DNA from: JAFGNV01 sp964612485
Lineage (GTDB): Bacteria; Chloroflexota; Anaerolineae; 4572-78; J111
DNA: 64,000 bases
Direction of reading: 5' to 3'
NCBI GenBank assembly: GCA_964612485.1
Contig: CAZTFF010000006.1
Coordinates: 1 to 64,000, forward strand
This document shows positions 1 through 8,063 of the stretch, one piece after another; position 1 is the first letter of the stretch; each line of letters starts with the position of its first letter. The position numbers and the translations under genes are program-made. The notes below the pieces were generated by a model, which searched no databases, had not been told where the DNA came from, and saw only the letters and a list, made by a program, of their open reading frames with translations.

Positions 1-855
1 GCTTACCGTCTCTCCGGCGGCGGGGCTTAACAAGGCCGGCGGCTGATAACGCGGCGTGGCGGTGGGGGTGGCGGTTGGCGCCGGGGTAGGGGTGGGCGTG
101 GCGGTGGGCATAGCCAGGGGGATAATGATCTCCTGCCCTTCGTAAATGAGGTCCATATTCACGTCAGGGTTAGCGGCAATAATGACGTCGATGGGCGTAT
201 CGTATTCAAACGCCAGGCCGCTCAAGGTCTCGCCCGGCTGGATCACGTGGACAATTTGGGGCGGGCGCTGCTCATCCGCCACATCCCAATTGATCGAGCT
301 GTCGGGCACGAGCAGCTCCTGGCCGATCCGCAGGACCCGGCTGTCGGGGATATTGTTCAGTTCGATAATTTCTTCGATGGAAACCTGGTACTGCCGGGCA
401 ATGTAGTACAAGGTTTGGCCCGCCTCAACAACGTGGATTCGGGGGGTGGGCGTGGGCGGAACGAGGGCTTCGGTGGCGGGCGGCAAGGTTGGGGGCGGCG
501 TGGACGTCCGGGTGGCGGGGGCAGCCGTGGCGGTGACCGTGGGAACGGGCGTATGCTGCGCCGCCTGCACCGGTTCTTCAACCAGCGGCTGCACCCGGTT
601 GACCCAAACCACCAGCCCTACAATAATCAGTACCCCGACGATGACGCCCGGCCAGGTGCCGCCAAAGGAAGCGCGCAGCGGCAGGCTGTCCACCGGTTTG
701 CCGCACGCCATGCAAGTTTCCGCTTTTTCCGCTGCCGGAGTGCCGCAGTGCAAACAACGGCGCTGGCGATGGTAAAAAACCGTTGGTTTGCCGCAAAACG
801 GGCAGCGCGTTTCGTGATTTTTCAGTTCCGTACCACAGATCGAACATTCAGTCAT
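1..855 (-). CDS. Zinc-ribbon, membrane-anchored LysM protein (partial, 3' end outside window)
   Basis: The frame stays open from the ATG at 855 to the window edge, so 285 N-terminal residues are visible and the C terminus is missing. Two zinc ribbons come first (C4/C7/C18/C21 and C34/C37/C48/C51), then one membrane helix around residues 66-85 and a Thr/Pro-rich linker. Two LysM modules follow at about 139-181 and 198-242, then a second Thr/Pro linker and the start of another domain. LysM modules bind peptidoglycan or related glycans, so the protein probably has its ribbons inside and its LysM part outside the membrane. It is the last visible gene of the minus-strand operon, 33 bp after the preceding stop. 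Domain calls are secure; the function is not known. Confidence 0.85.
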   Translation of the reverse strand, partial: MTECSICGTELKNHETRCPFCGKPTVFYHRQRRCLHCGTPAAEKAETCMACGKPVDSLPLRASFGGTWPGVIVGVLIIVGLVVWVNRVQPLVEEPVQAAQHTPVPTVTATAAPATRTSTPPPTLPPATEALVPPTPTPRIHVVEAGQTLYYIARQYQVSIEEIIELNNIPDSRVLRIGQELLVPDSSINWDVADEQRPPQIVHVIQPGETLSGLAFEYDTPIDVIIAANPDVNMDLIYEGQEIIIPLAMPTATPTPTPAPTATPTATPRYQPPALLSPAAGETVS

Positions 856-888
856 AGCGTTGAATTATCAGTTATGGCGGGGGATTTG

Positions 889-2616
889 TCAATTTCCACG
901 CCACCGCTTAACAGCCGTCCGGCCCAGAACCCAGCCGATAAAACCCAAGGCCAGCACGGTGATGACGGCGCCCGCCGCGCGCGCGGGCGTGATGCCCATC
1001 CGCAGCAACACGGTATGCGCGCCCGCCGGCACATCCACCGTGATGAGGCCATAGGGCGGCTCGTAGCGATGGTCGAGCGGCTGGCCGTTCAGATAGACCT
1101 GCCAGCCGGGGTAATCGTAAGTGTTGAATTGCAGCGTTACCGGCCCGGCAGCATCCACCCGCACCCGGTCGGAGCCGCCGCCGTGATGAAGCGTTTCCAC
1201 GGCCCCCTCGCCGGCGATGATGGCGGCCACGTTGGTGAGGGGGCCGCCCCGGCGGTATTGGCCCTCCATGGGGCTGGTTTGTGGCTGCTCATCCGTCACC
1301 GACACCATGCCCACCCGGTCAACTATCGAACCGCTGTCCCAATTGACCACGGCCAGCGGGGTTTCGGCCCAGGCGGGGATATCGGTGTATTGGGGGCGGG
1401 TGTAAGGGTAGGCGGCTAAAATAATCACCAGGCAGAGCAAATAGAGAGAAGGCGCGGGCGTTTCGAAGCCCTGATCTCCCCCGGCAAACAACGCGCCCGC
1501 CACCACCGACATGGTAAAAGCCGACATGCCCAGCAGCCGCCAGGGAAACTGCACCAGCGAGGCAATGGGCAAGACCCGCCACACCGGCTCGGCCAGGGGC
1601 GACATCAGCCAGATGACAACGAGGGTAGAACAGAGAAAAAAGAGCGCGGTAGCGTGATGCGGAAAGCGGCGGCGGATGATGGTCGCCAGGGCAAAAGCAG
1701 CCAACGCCACGGCCACAATGCCTAGCTGGTAAGAAAAGTCATCCTGCAAGCCCACGCCGGCATAACCGTAACCCCAATCCGGCGAGAAAAATTGGGAGAA
1801 ATAAACGAAATGCTGGAGATAATTGTAACTGCCGCTGGTCCACTGCTCCAGCTTCACATACCGCATTTCAACGATCATCGGCAGCAGGTAAATGGCCGAT
1901 ACCGCCAGGCCCAACAGCCCGGCTTCCAGGGCGTAAAAGGTATGGCTCAGTAACGGTTTGAGGCGGAACCAGGTCTTAGCCAACAAAAGATAGAGAATAT
2001 AAATGACCAAAAAGGGCGTAAAGGTAAAGAACGTGGTGTGATGCGTTAAGGCCAGCACGCCGTAAGCCAGGCCGGCCAGCGCCAGGCGAACCAAACCGGG
2101 GGCGGCCACCAGTTCGGTAAAGGCCCAAAACACCAGGGGTATCAAAGCCAGGGCCACAAACTCGGCGTAGGCGCTGCGCACGTAAATCTCAACCAGGTGA
2201 AAAGGGATATACATATACAATACCGCCGCGGCCAGCCCCGCCGCCGGGCCAAAGAGCCGCTTTACAAAACCATACATCCCCCACCCGGCCCCAATCGTAG
2301 CCAGCCCATAGACCACTTTCACCGAGGTTGTGAAGCCCAGGCCCGTTAAATGCACCAGTTCGGCCAGGTAAAAGGCCAGCGGCGCGTAGAGATTGAACAG
2401 GGGATAGCCATAGCCAAAGGAAAAATCGGGCGCCCAGCGCGGCCAGAAAAAGCCGTCTCGAAAAGCCTGGTCAAACTCTACCAGGAAAAAAACACTGTGT
2501 TTGGCATCGTGGGCTTCAAAAAAGTAGGCCGGGGTCAACAGCGGCGCCCAGGCAAACACGGAAAAGGCCAGGATGATCCAGAGGTTGGTATCAAATTTAG
2601 AAAAGAAACGCTTCAT
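889..2616 (-). CDS. GT-C-like polytopic membrane protein, PTPS-related family (paralogue 1)
   Basis: 575 residues with about 12 hydrophobic helices. After the first helix comes a short outer loop with HDAKH, followed by the WPRW and GYGYPLFNLY motifs, as in the membrane family labelled 6-pyruvoyl-tetrahydropterin-synthase-related (PF10131), which has a GT-C glycosyltransferase-like layout. The C-terminal outer domain has a PGWQVYLNG motif like that of YfhO-type proteins and ends with one more helix. A TTG lies seven codons upstream, but the ATG at 2616 starts directly before the first helix and is preferred. It lies 10 bp after the anchored receiver gene in the same operon. A role in transferring sugars from lipid carriers is an inference; substrate unknown. 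Confidence 0.75.
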   Translation of the reverse strand: MKRFFSKFDTNLWIILAFSVFAWAPLLTPAYFFEAHDAKHSVFFLVEFDQAFRDGFFWPRWAPDFSFGYGYPLFNLYAPLAFYLAELVHLTGLGFTTSVKVVYGLATIGAGWGMYGFVKRLFGPAAGLAAAVLYMYIPFHLVEIYVRSAYAEFVALALIPLVFWAFTELVAAPGLVRLALAGLAYGVLALTHHTTFFTFTPFLVIYILYLLLAKTWFRLKPLLSHTFYALEAGLLGLAVSAIYLLPMIVEMRYVKLEQWTSGSYNYLQHFVYFSQFFSPDWGYGYAGVGLQDDFSYQLGIVAVALAAFALATIIRRRFPHHATALFFLCSTLVVIWLMSPLAEPVWRVLPIASLVQFPWRLLGMSAFTMSVVAGALFAGGDQGFETPAPSLYLLCLVIILAAYPYTRPQYTDIPAWAETPLAVVNWDSGSIVDRVGMVSVTDEQPQTSPMEGQYRRGGPLTNVAAIIAGEGAVETLHHGGGSDRVRVDAAGPVTLQFNTYDYPGWQVYLNGQPLDHRYEPPYGLITVDVPAGAHTVLLRMGITPARAAGAVITVLALGFIGWVLGRTAVKRWRGN

Positions 2617-2626
2617 ACCCACCCGC

Positions 2627-3187
2627 CTACACCGCAACTATCAAAGTAATGATGACGGTGACAACCACCACCAGCGTAATAAACCCGATCAACAACAGTA
2701 CCCCGGCGGCGGACGGTTTATCAACTTCACCCATGGTTTGGGCGGCCAGCGCGCGCTGCTGGGCCACGCGGCGTAATTTTCCGCGCGCGGTAGCCAGCAA
2801 ATCGGCCGTATCGATGGGTTTGAGCAGGTAATCGTCGATGCCCAATTCTTTGCCCCGGCGGATATCGTCTTCGCCTTGCATGGCGGTCAGAAAAACAAAG
2901 GGGATGTGGTTCAGATAGGGATTGGCCCGCGCTGCCTCGTAAAAGGCATAGCCGTCCATCACCGGCATCAACACATCCGATACAATCAGATCGGGCAGGT
3001 ACTTTTTGGTGGGGTCACCTCCTTTCCGCTTGCGGCGGATAGCGGCTTCCAGCCTTTCCAGAGCGTGTTGGCCGTTGGTGGCCGTCATGACCCGGTAGCC
3101 CCCCTCATCTTCCAGCATCATGCGTAAAACGTCCAGCACATCCGGCTGGTCGTCAACCACCATGATCAAGGCCTGTGATGATCCCAC
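2627..3187 (-). CDS. Receiver (REC) protein with a C-terminal membrane anchor
   Basis: 186 residues. A complete CheY-like receiver occupies about 5-140: acidic pair D12/D13, phosphoacceptor D71 in the IVSDVLMP strand, T101 and K123 in LLKP. There is no DNA-binding or enzymatic output domain. Instead residues 161-186 form a continuous hydrophobic helix at the very C terminus, a tail anchor. The GTG start at 3187 follows an AAGGGGG ribosome site. The gene lies 15 bp after paralogue 2 and 10 bp before paralogue 1 of the GT-C-like proteins, so it is translated with them. A phosphorylation-dependent partner of these membrane proteins is inferred. An insert of basic residues (about 50-62, RRKRKGG) before the phosphoacceptor strand is unusual. 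Confidence 0.85.
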   Translation of the reverse strand: MGSSQALIMVVDDQPDVLDVLRMMLEDEGGYRVMTATNGQHALERLEAAIRRKRKGGDPTKKYLPDLIVSDVLMPVMDGYAFYEAARANPYLNHIPFVFLTAMQGEDDIRRGKELGIDDYLLKPIDTADLLATARGKLRRVAQQRALAAQTMGEVDKPSAAGVLLLIGFITLVVVVTVIITLIVAV

Positions 3188-3202
3188 TTTTTACCCCCTT
3201 GT

Positions 3203-5200
3203 TCAAAGTTCACGCCGCCGCGTCCCCAAAAACAAAGCGCCCGCCAGCAGCAACGATGCCACGGACACCCACCGCCCCACAATTCTGACCGGCGTATCTT
3301 CAAAACGAATTTCCAGAAAATGGGAGCCGGGCGGAATGGGAATTTCCATCCAGCCTTCGCGGTAGGTGGTTTTGATGGCCGGGCGCTCCCCCACCGGCCC
3401 AATACGGGTGACCGGGCCGCGTTCCTTATCCAGGTTGCCGTCGTGCGGCCCTAAATCTTCGTAAATGTAAGCCTGCCAGCCGGGATAGTAAGGAACCATG
3501 AACGTAACCGACTGCCCCTCTTTGTCCGTGCCCACCCACACCAGCTCGTGCTGGCTGTCCATCTCCATGGAGTAAACGCCCACGCTATTGTCATCGGGCA
3601 GGGAGGTGTAGCTGATCTTGGTGGTGATCTCGCTGCCCGCCGCCACCTGTTCGGCCAGGGTAGACCAGTTAGGAATGCGCCGCACCCAGGCCGATTGGCC
3701 CGTCATTTCATCCGACGATTGCTGGAAGCGGAACAGGGCCGCCACGCTGACCGGGCCTTCGGTGGGTTTGGGATCGCGCACTTCGGCCCGCACGTAAGGG
3801 TAGCTGGACAGCAGAATAAGACAAGATAAAATAATCACGCTGACCGGTACGGTCTTGGCCTCAGTGGTCAGTGGCCGGCGGTCAGTGGTCAGTGGTCGGT
3901 CGTCGGTCGTCGTATTCGCCAGAATGGCTCCGGCCACGATGGAAATGAACGGCGCTATCGTCACCAGCAGCCGCCATGGGAATTGCACCAGTTGGGCCAG
4001 CGGCAGGAGCTGCCAGACCACAAACGAGAGCGGCACGGTTAAAAACGCCATCCACAGGGTGATGCCCTGGAAAAAGTAAAAAGTGCGGCGGACGCGGGCC
4101 TCGGCCAGGCGGGGAACGATCAAAAAAGAGAGAACAAACAGGATGATCGCGGCCAGGCCAATTTGAAAACCGGTGTCATCATCCGGGCCGGGGATACTGG
4201 CCCCAAAACCCCACTGCGGCGAAAAGAGCTGGAACACATCGACAAAATCATCGCCAAAGGCAAAACGCCCGCCAAACCATTGATCGGTGCGCACGTAACC
4301 GGCCTCGGTGATGGCGGGAAACAGGTAAATGGCGCTTAACCCGATCCCCAGCAGCAGCACAAACAGCGGCGGAAAACCGGACAGGATCGCCGCGCCCCAA
4401 GAGCTTTGTTTGATCCGCGAAAGGTAAGACGCGCCTTTTTGTGTCTCGCTTTCTCGCTGATTCGCTGATTCGCTGATTCGCTTTCTCGCTGAATCGCTAA
4501 ATCCCTGCCAAACCATCATATAAACCACGTACAGCCCCATCATAGCCGTGAGGATAAAGGCCGAGAGCGAATGGGTGAACATCAACGCGGCAAAGGCCAG
4601 CGCGCCGCCCAGAAGGGCCGGCAATCGAGGCCGGTTGACCGACTCGTAAAAACCCCACAGCACCAACGGCACAAACACAAAAGCCACGGATTCGGCCAGA
4701 TCGGCCCGAACGTACAGGTCGAACAGGTGGTAGGGAATATAAACGTAAACCAGCGCGGAAATCAAAGCGGCAGGCCGGCCCAACAGGCGGCGGACAAACA
4801 GATACATTGCCAGGCCGGAAAGAAGGGCCGACAGGCCAAAAACAATTTTGACCGCCGTGACCATATCAACGCCCAGTTGCAGAAAAATCTCGCCGGTGTA
4901 GGAAGCCAGCGGGCCGTAAACGTTAAAAAACGGGTAGCCGTAGCCAAAGGCCATATCCGGTATCCAGCGCGGGTACCAGACCCCGTCTCGAAAAACCGTG
5001 TCGAACTGGTGCAAAAAATACACCGAATGGCGCGCGTCGTGCCCGCCCCAGTAGTAGCCCGGCTGGAGCAGCGGGCCGATCACCGGCAAAGAGAGCAGCA
5101 GCGTGAACCAGAAATAGACATCACGATACCACGTAACGGATGAAAGATGAAGATTGTTGGAGGAAGATTGTTGAATGAGGCCAGGTTGCTTAGTTGACAT
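3203..5200 (-). CDS. GT-C-like polytopic membrane protein, PTPS-related family (paralogue 2)
   Basis: 665 residues with about 12 helices. It shares with paralogue 1 the loop GGHDARHS, the WYPRWIPD motif and GYGYPFFNVYGPL after the first helix, and YYPGWQAY in the C-terminal outer domain. It is longer because of two in-frame hydrophilic inserts built from simple or dispersed repeats: one at 4441-4500 (Ser/Glu/Arg-rich, between helices) and one at 3861-3912 (a TTDDRPLTTDRRPLTTE segment). The ATG at 5200 lies inside the last codons of the upstream gene, an 11-bp overlap that implies translational coupling. Lipid-linked sugar or polymer transfer is inferred from the fold; substrate unknown. Confidence 0.75.
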   Translation of the reverse strand: MSTKQPGLIQQSSSNNLHLSSVTWYRDVYFWFTLLLSLPVIGPLLQPGYYWGGHDARHSVYFLHQFDTVFRDGVWYPRWIPDMAFGYGYPFFNVYGPLASYTGEIFLQLGVDMVTAVKIVFGLSALLSGLAMYLFVRRLLGRPAALISALVYVYIPYHLFDLYVRADLAESVAFVFVPLVLWGFYESVNRPRLPALLGGALAFAALMFTHSLSAFILTAMMGLYVVYMMVWQGFSDSARKRISESANQRESETQKGASYLSRIKQSSWGAAILSGFPPLFVLLLGIGLSAIYLFPAITEAGYVRTDQWFGGRFAFGDDFVDVFQLFSPQWGFGASIPGPDDDTGFQIGLAAIILFVLSFLIVPRLAEARVRRTFYFFQGITLWMAFLTVPLSFVVWQLLPLAQLVQFPWRLLVTIAPFISIVAGAILANTTTDDRPLTTDRRPLTTEAKTVPVSVIILSCLILLSSYPYVRAEVRDPKPTEGPVSVAALFRFQQSSDEMTGQSAWVRRIPNWSTLAEQVAAGSEITTKISYTSLPDDNSVGVYSMEMDSQHELVWVGTDKEGQSVTFMVPYYPGWQAYIYEDLGPHDGNLDKERGPVTRIGPVGERPAIKTTYREGWMEIPIPPGSHFLEIRFEDTPVRIVGRWVSVASLLLAGALFLGTRRREL
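3861..3912. repeat. Dispersed GGTCAGTGG/GGTCGTC repeat inside a coding region
   Basis: Tandem words TCAGTGG and GTCGGTCGTC fill this stretch inside the GT-C-like gene 3203-5200. Read on the minus strand they give TTDDRPLTTDRRPLTTE in frame, between hydrophobic segments. The same words occur in intergenic DNA at 62966-63020, so this is a dispersed repeat and not protein-driven conservation. Confidence 0.7.
4441..4500. repeat. TTCGCTGA short tandem repeat inside a coding region
   Basis: About 60 bp made of TCGCTGAT/TTTCTCGCTGA words with an approximate 8-bp period, in frame in the gene 3203-5200. The encoded segment is hydrophilic (Ser, Glu, Arg) between two membrane segments. A related word series (ACTCGCTGAATCGCAGACTCG) occurs at 59271-59300 across another gene end, so the repeat is dispersed. 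Confidence 0.65.
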
Positions 5201-6929
5201 CTAAAATCACCCTTCCTTCGGCATCGTTGGGAACGGGCAGTCGCTCCAGAGTGGTTTCATTGTAGAAGCCAAGATAAAGCTGATAGGGGCCGGGCGGCGC
5301 ATCGGCAGGTAAAAGAACAGGATAGGAATCTTCAATCAACTCGCCCGGAACCCAGCCGGGGGTAGGATGATCGCCGGATTGGGGGTAGCCGTCGTACTGG
5401 GCCACCACCACGCCCGCCGGATCAACCAGGTGAACAAACATCTTGAAATTTTGCGATAGGGGTTGCAGCGGCTGCCAGACCACCTTAACCACCAGCACAT
5501 CGCCCGGTTGCAGCGGTCCGTACACCGCCAGCGGAACCGTGGTCTGGCCGCGTTCTAACCCGGCGGTGGCGCCGGCGGTCAACACCGCAAAATCGTGATC
5601 CAAGAGCGCCATCTGCCGGTGGCCCAGAATGGCCTGGGGAGATGATCGCAAATAGGGATCGGGTTGAATAAATTGGGGCTGTAGATAGCTATAACTGCTC
5701 AAAACAATCAACAAAATGATGGCGCTGAATATAGGCAGTTGCGCCAACCGCTCCTCAATCCATAATGCCGCGCCGGAGAGAACGGCCACGCACAATCCGA
5801 TGAAACCCAACAACTGCCAGGGGTAGGTCAACGTGCCGGCCAGGGTCAGGCCGGGCCAGAGCGGCAGATTCCATACAATGGGGGCCACGCCCAGCACCAA
5901 CAGGATAAAACCTATGGCCGCGCCGCTGAAAAATAGCAGCCGGCGGTCGGTGCGGCTGATGGTGGTAGAACGCTGCCATAGGATCACGCTCACCAATGCC
6001 AGGCCCAGGCCGGCCAGCCCCACCTGCAAAGAAAGGCCGTCGTCCCAGCCGGGCCGGCTGGCGCCACCCCCCCAAAAGGAGGAAAAAAGCTGGAAGGGAT
6101 AGAGAAAATGGTCAGAAAAATTGATGGTGGAGGGGGACGGGAAATCAATCAAAAAGGCGTAAACCGACATCGCCCCGGCAACGCCTACCCCGGCAGACAA
6201 AATGGGCCACAGCGATTGCTGAAAATGAACCAGGAGCAGCAGCAAGATCAAAAACAGCAGCGCCCAAAAGGCCAGCCCCGGTTGGCTCAACCCCAACAGC
6301 AGCCAGAATATCACCGCCACCACAGCCATAAACAGTCTAAAAAGGATTAACCGCCGAGGACGCGAAGCGCGCAGAGATTTTTCTTTTTCTCTCTCAGCGT
6401 TCTCTGTGTTCTCTGCGGTTAAATTCTTTGGGAGCAAACTAACTAAAAAGGTAGCCGTCAGAATGGCCCAGGGCAATAATCCCCAAAATAAAACTTCCCC
6501 CCACGCGCCGCGTACGTAAACGGTCATAATTGGATACGGCAGGTACACATACACCAGGGCCGCCGCCAACGCGCCGGGGTTGCCCAGCCAGCTTCGCAGC
6601 CACATAAACATGCCCGCGCTGCCCAGCAGCCAGCTACCGATCACCAGCAATTTGATCGACACCACCGGGGAGAACGGCAGGAGACCGGCCAAATAATAAA
6701 AGAGCAGCCCGTTATTTACCAACGGTTCCGCCGAAACCACCGCCAGAGCCTCAGACAAACGGCCCGACGCCGCTTGCAGGTGGATCATATTCCACAAAGG
6801 CACAAAACCGGTATGGGTTTGGATAAAACCGGGATAAAAGAGAGGGGCCACCGCAAAAACGGGAAAAACCAGCGCCAATATCAACGCTGCCGGGGTTGAT
6901 AGGTTCAGTTTTCGCAACGATCCTGGCAA
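5190..6929 (-). CDS. GT-C-like polytopic membrane protein with outer beta-domain (divergent paralogue 3)
   Basis: 579 residues. The N-terminal 440 or so are polytopic membrane segments in the layout of the two following paralogues, but the HDA(K/R)H motif is replaced by a THTGFVPLWN segment. The last 130 residues are a predicted extracytoplasmic beta-rich domain (MFVHLVDPAGVVVAQYD and LYLGFYN strands). A repeat at 6347-6422 adds a charged in-frame segment around residues 170-195. The TTG start at 6929 is one base after the TAA of the H-box gene, with a GAGGGAG ribosome site inside that gene, so it is tightly coupled. Loss of the HDA(K/R)H motif suggests a different substrate or a non-catalytic partner. 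Confidence 0.7.
   Translation of the reverse strand: MPGSLRKLNLSTPAALILALVFPVFAVAPLFYPGFIQTHTGFVPLWNMIHLQAASGRLSEALAVVSAEPLVNNGLLFYYLAGLLPFSPVVSIKLLVIGSWLLGSAGMFMWLRSWLGNPGALAAALVYVYLPYPIMTVYVRGAWGEVLFWGLLPWAILTATFLVSLLPKNLTAENTENAEREKEKSLRASRPRRLILFRLFMAVVAVIFWLLLGLSQPGLAFWALLFLILLLLLVHFQQSLWPILSAGVGVAGAMSVYAFLIDFPSPSTINFSDHFLYPFQLFSSFWGGGASRPGWDDGLSLQVGLAGLGLALVSVILWQRSTTISRTDRRLLFFSGAAIGFILLVLGVAPIVWNLPLWPGLTLAGTLTYPWQLLGFIGLCVAVLSGAALWIEERLAQLPIFSAIILLIVLSSYSYLQPQFIQPDPYLRSSPQAILGHRQMALLDHDFAVLTAGATAGLERGQTTVPLAVYGPLQPGDVLVVKVVWQPLQPLSQNFKMFVHLVDPAGVVVAQYDGYPQSGDHPTPGWVPGELIEDSYPVLLPADAPPGPYQLYLGFYNETTLERLPVPNDAEGRVILDVN
6347..6422. repeat. Palindromic dispersed repeat (CAGAGAACACAGAGAACGC type) inserted in a coding region
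   Basis: The ends TTAACCGC and GCGGTTAA are a perfect 8-bp inverted repeat. Inside are CGCAGAG and TCTCTGTGTTCTCTGCGG words typical of a widespread environmental repeat. On the minus strand it encodes LTAENTENAEREKEKSLRAS in frame in the gene 5190-6929. It resembles in build the two intergenic elements at 7946-8019 and 16808-16881. Confidence 0.8.
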
Positions 6930-6930
6930 A

Positions 6931-7149
6931 TTATTCTCCCTCGCGGATCATCTCGCTCAGTTGTTTGATCTGTTCAGCCGCGTCTCGAGCCGTCTGAATA
7001 ATCCGCTTGAAATCATTTTCGGTTTTGGGCGACAACTCCTCGGTGATGAGACTGAATTGGGCAATGCTGATGATGGTTGAGAGCTGGTCAATCGTCTCAT
7101 GGAGTAATTTGGAAGGGGTTGTCGAGGTATGTTCGGCATCCGTAGTCAT
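6931..7149 (-). CDS. Stand-alone H-box (histidine-kinase dimerisation-like) mini-protein
   Basis: 72 residues. The segment LLHETIDQLSTIISIAQFSL (residues 15-34) has the pattern of a histidine-kinase DHp H-box: H17 followed by an acidic residue, hydrophobic spacing and an Ile/Ala-rich helix. A second amphipathic helix (about 44-69, RIIQTARDAAEQIKQLSEMI) matches the second DHp helix. No ATPase domain or sensor is present. The ATG at 7149, with an AAGGAA site, is chosen over an ATG 36 bp upstream that would overlap the HD gene. It lies 16 bp after the HD gene and 1 bp before the next gene. It could be a phosphotransfer module for the anchored receiver of the same operon, or only a dimerising helical pair. 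The family call is an inference from pattern. Confidence 0.6.
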   Translation of the reverse strand: MTTDAEHTSTTPSKLLHETIDQLSTIISIAQFSLITEELSPKTENDFKRIIQTARDAAEQIKQLSEMIREGE

Positions 7150-7165
7150 AAAAAATTCCTTCAGA

Positions 7166-7744
7166 TTAGTTGGCTTCCGACCCATCTAAACCGAGGTCGG
7201 CGGCTGCGGCCTGCATCGATTCCAGCACCAGGCGCAGGTGCTCGTTCAATTCAATACCCAGGGCTGCCGCGCCGGCCTCAACGTCTTCCCGATTAACGCC
7301 GGGCGCAAAAGCTTTGGCCTTCCATTTTTTGCGGATCGACTTGACCTTGACATCTCGAATATCTTTTGAGGGGCGAACCAGGGCCACGGCGGTAATCAAG
7401 CCGGTTAGTTCATCTACGGCGTAGAGCGCGTGTTCCAACCGCGATTCTCGTTCGACGCCGGTCACTTCGGTAGCGTGAGACAAAATCGCGCGGATCATCT
7501 CCTCGTCAACGCCGCGCTCGCGCAAAATTGGCGCGCCGGTATTTGGATGGCCGTTTTCCGATACATTGGGCCAGCGTTCATAATCAAAATCGTGCAGCAA
7601 GCCCACCAGCCCCCACTTTTCTTCATCTTCGCCAAAATGGCGGGCGTAGCCCCGCATGGCGGCCTCCACCGCCAGCATATGGCGGCGGAGATGAGGACTC
7701 TCGGTGTATTCACAAACCAATTCCCAGGCTTCTTGTCGATCCAT
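7166..7744 (-). CDS. HD-domain phosphohydrolase-like protein
   Basis: 192 residues. Metal-binding HD-superfamily residues are visible: H22, the H51-D52 pair in LLHDFDYE, H66 and H90 (ILSHATEV), and D111 in ALYAVDELTG. Such small HDIG-type proteins hydrolyse phosphate esters, often of nucleotides; the substrate here cannot be told. The ATG at 7744 follows an AAGGATGG ribosome site. It is the first gene of the minus-strand operon and lies about 30 nt downstream of a good sigma-70-type promoter. Confidence 0.8.
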   Translation of the reverse strand: MDRQEAWELVCEYTESPHLRRHMLAVEAAMRGYARHFGEDEEKWGLVGLLHDFDYERWPNVSENGHPNTGAPILRERGVDEEMIRAILSHATEVTGVERESRLEHALYAVDELTGLITAVALVRPSKDIRDVKVKSIRKKWKAKAFAPGVNREDVEAGAAALGIELNEHLRLVLESMQAAAADLGLDGSEAN

Positions 7745-7781
7745 AATTCCATCCTTGTTCGTCGTAATTCAACAGGCTGGT

Positions 7782-7810
7782 ATTGTACGCCAAGTTGAGC
7801 CGCAACACAA
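7782..7810 (-). promoter_or_regulatory. Predicted sigma-70-type promoter of the HD/H-box/GT-C operon
   Basis: On the minus strand TTGTGT (7805-7810) and TACAAT (7782-7787) are separated by 17 bp, which would start transcription near 7775, about 30 nt before the HD gene. The rest of the 319-bp gap to 8064 holds a palindromic repeat at 7946-8019 and nothing else recognisable. Confidence 0.5.
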
Positions 7811-7945
7811 AATAAAAGCCAATGCTTGAGTATCGGGCCTGCATGTGTTAGAATGACCGGCATCGCAACGCCGGGCTTGTGAAATCAACTACCTGGTACA
7901 AGGTTGCGCAAATTCATTCCGGATTCCTGATTATCGAAGTAGACG

Positions 7946-8019
7946 AGAGTCCGCGAAGGGCGCGAAGGAACGCAAAGGAAAAATTTTTTAGCGTATCTTC
8001 GCGTAACTTCGCGGACTCT
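7946..8019. repeat. Dispersed palindromic repeat (CCGCGAAG...CTTCGCGG type)
   Basis: A perfect 13-bp inverted repeat, AGAGTCCGCGAAG against CTTCGCGGACTCT, closes a 74-bp element with inner GCGAAGGAACGC words. It would fold into a long hairpin. The element at 16808-16881 has the same arms and inner words. A 62-codon frame that reads through this element has no independent support. Confidence 0.85.
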
Positions 8020-8063
8020 AAAAAGTCGAAACGTATTTATGCAATTGTGCATTTAGGAAAGTT

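Noticed and set aside
247..1419. Plus-strand frame of 390 codons at the left edge
   Set aside because: It lies antisense to the LysM gene and the GT-C-like gene and has no recognisable domain.
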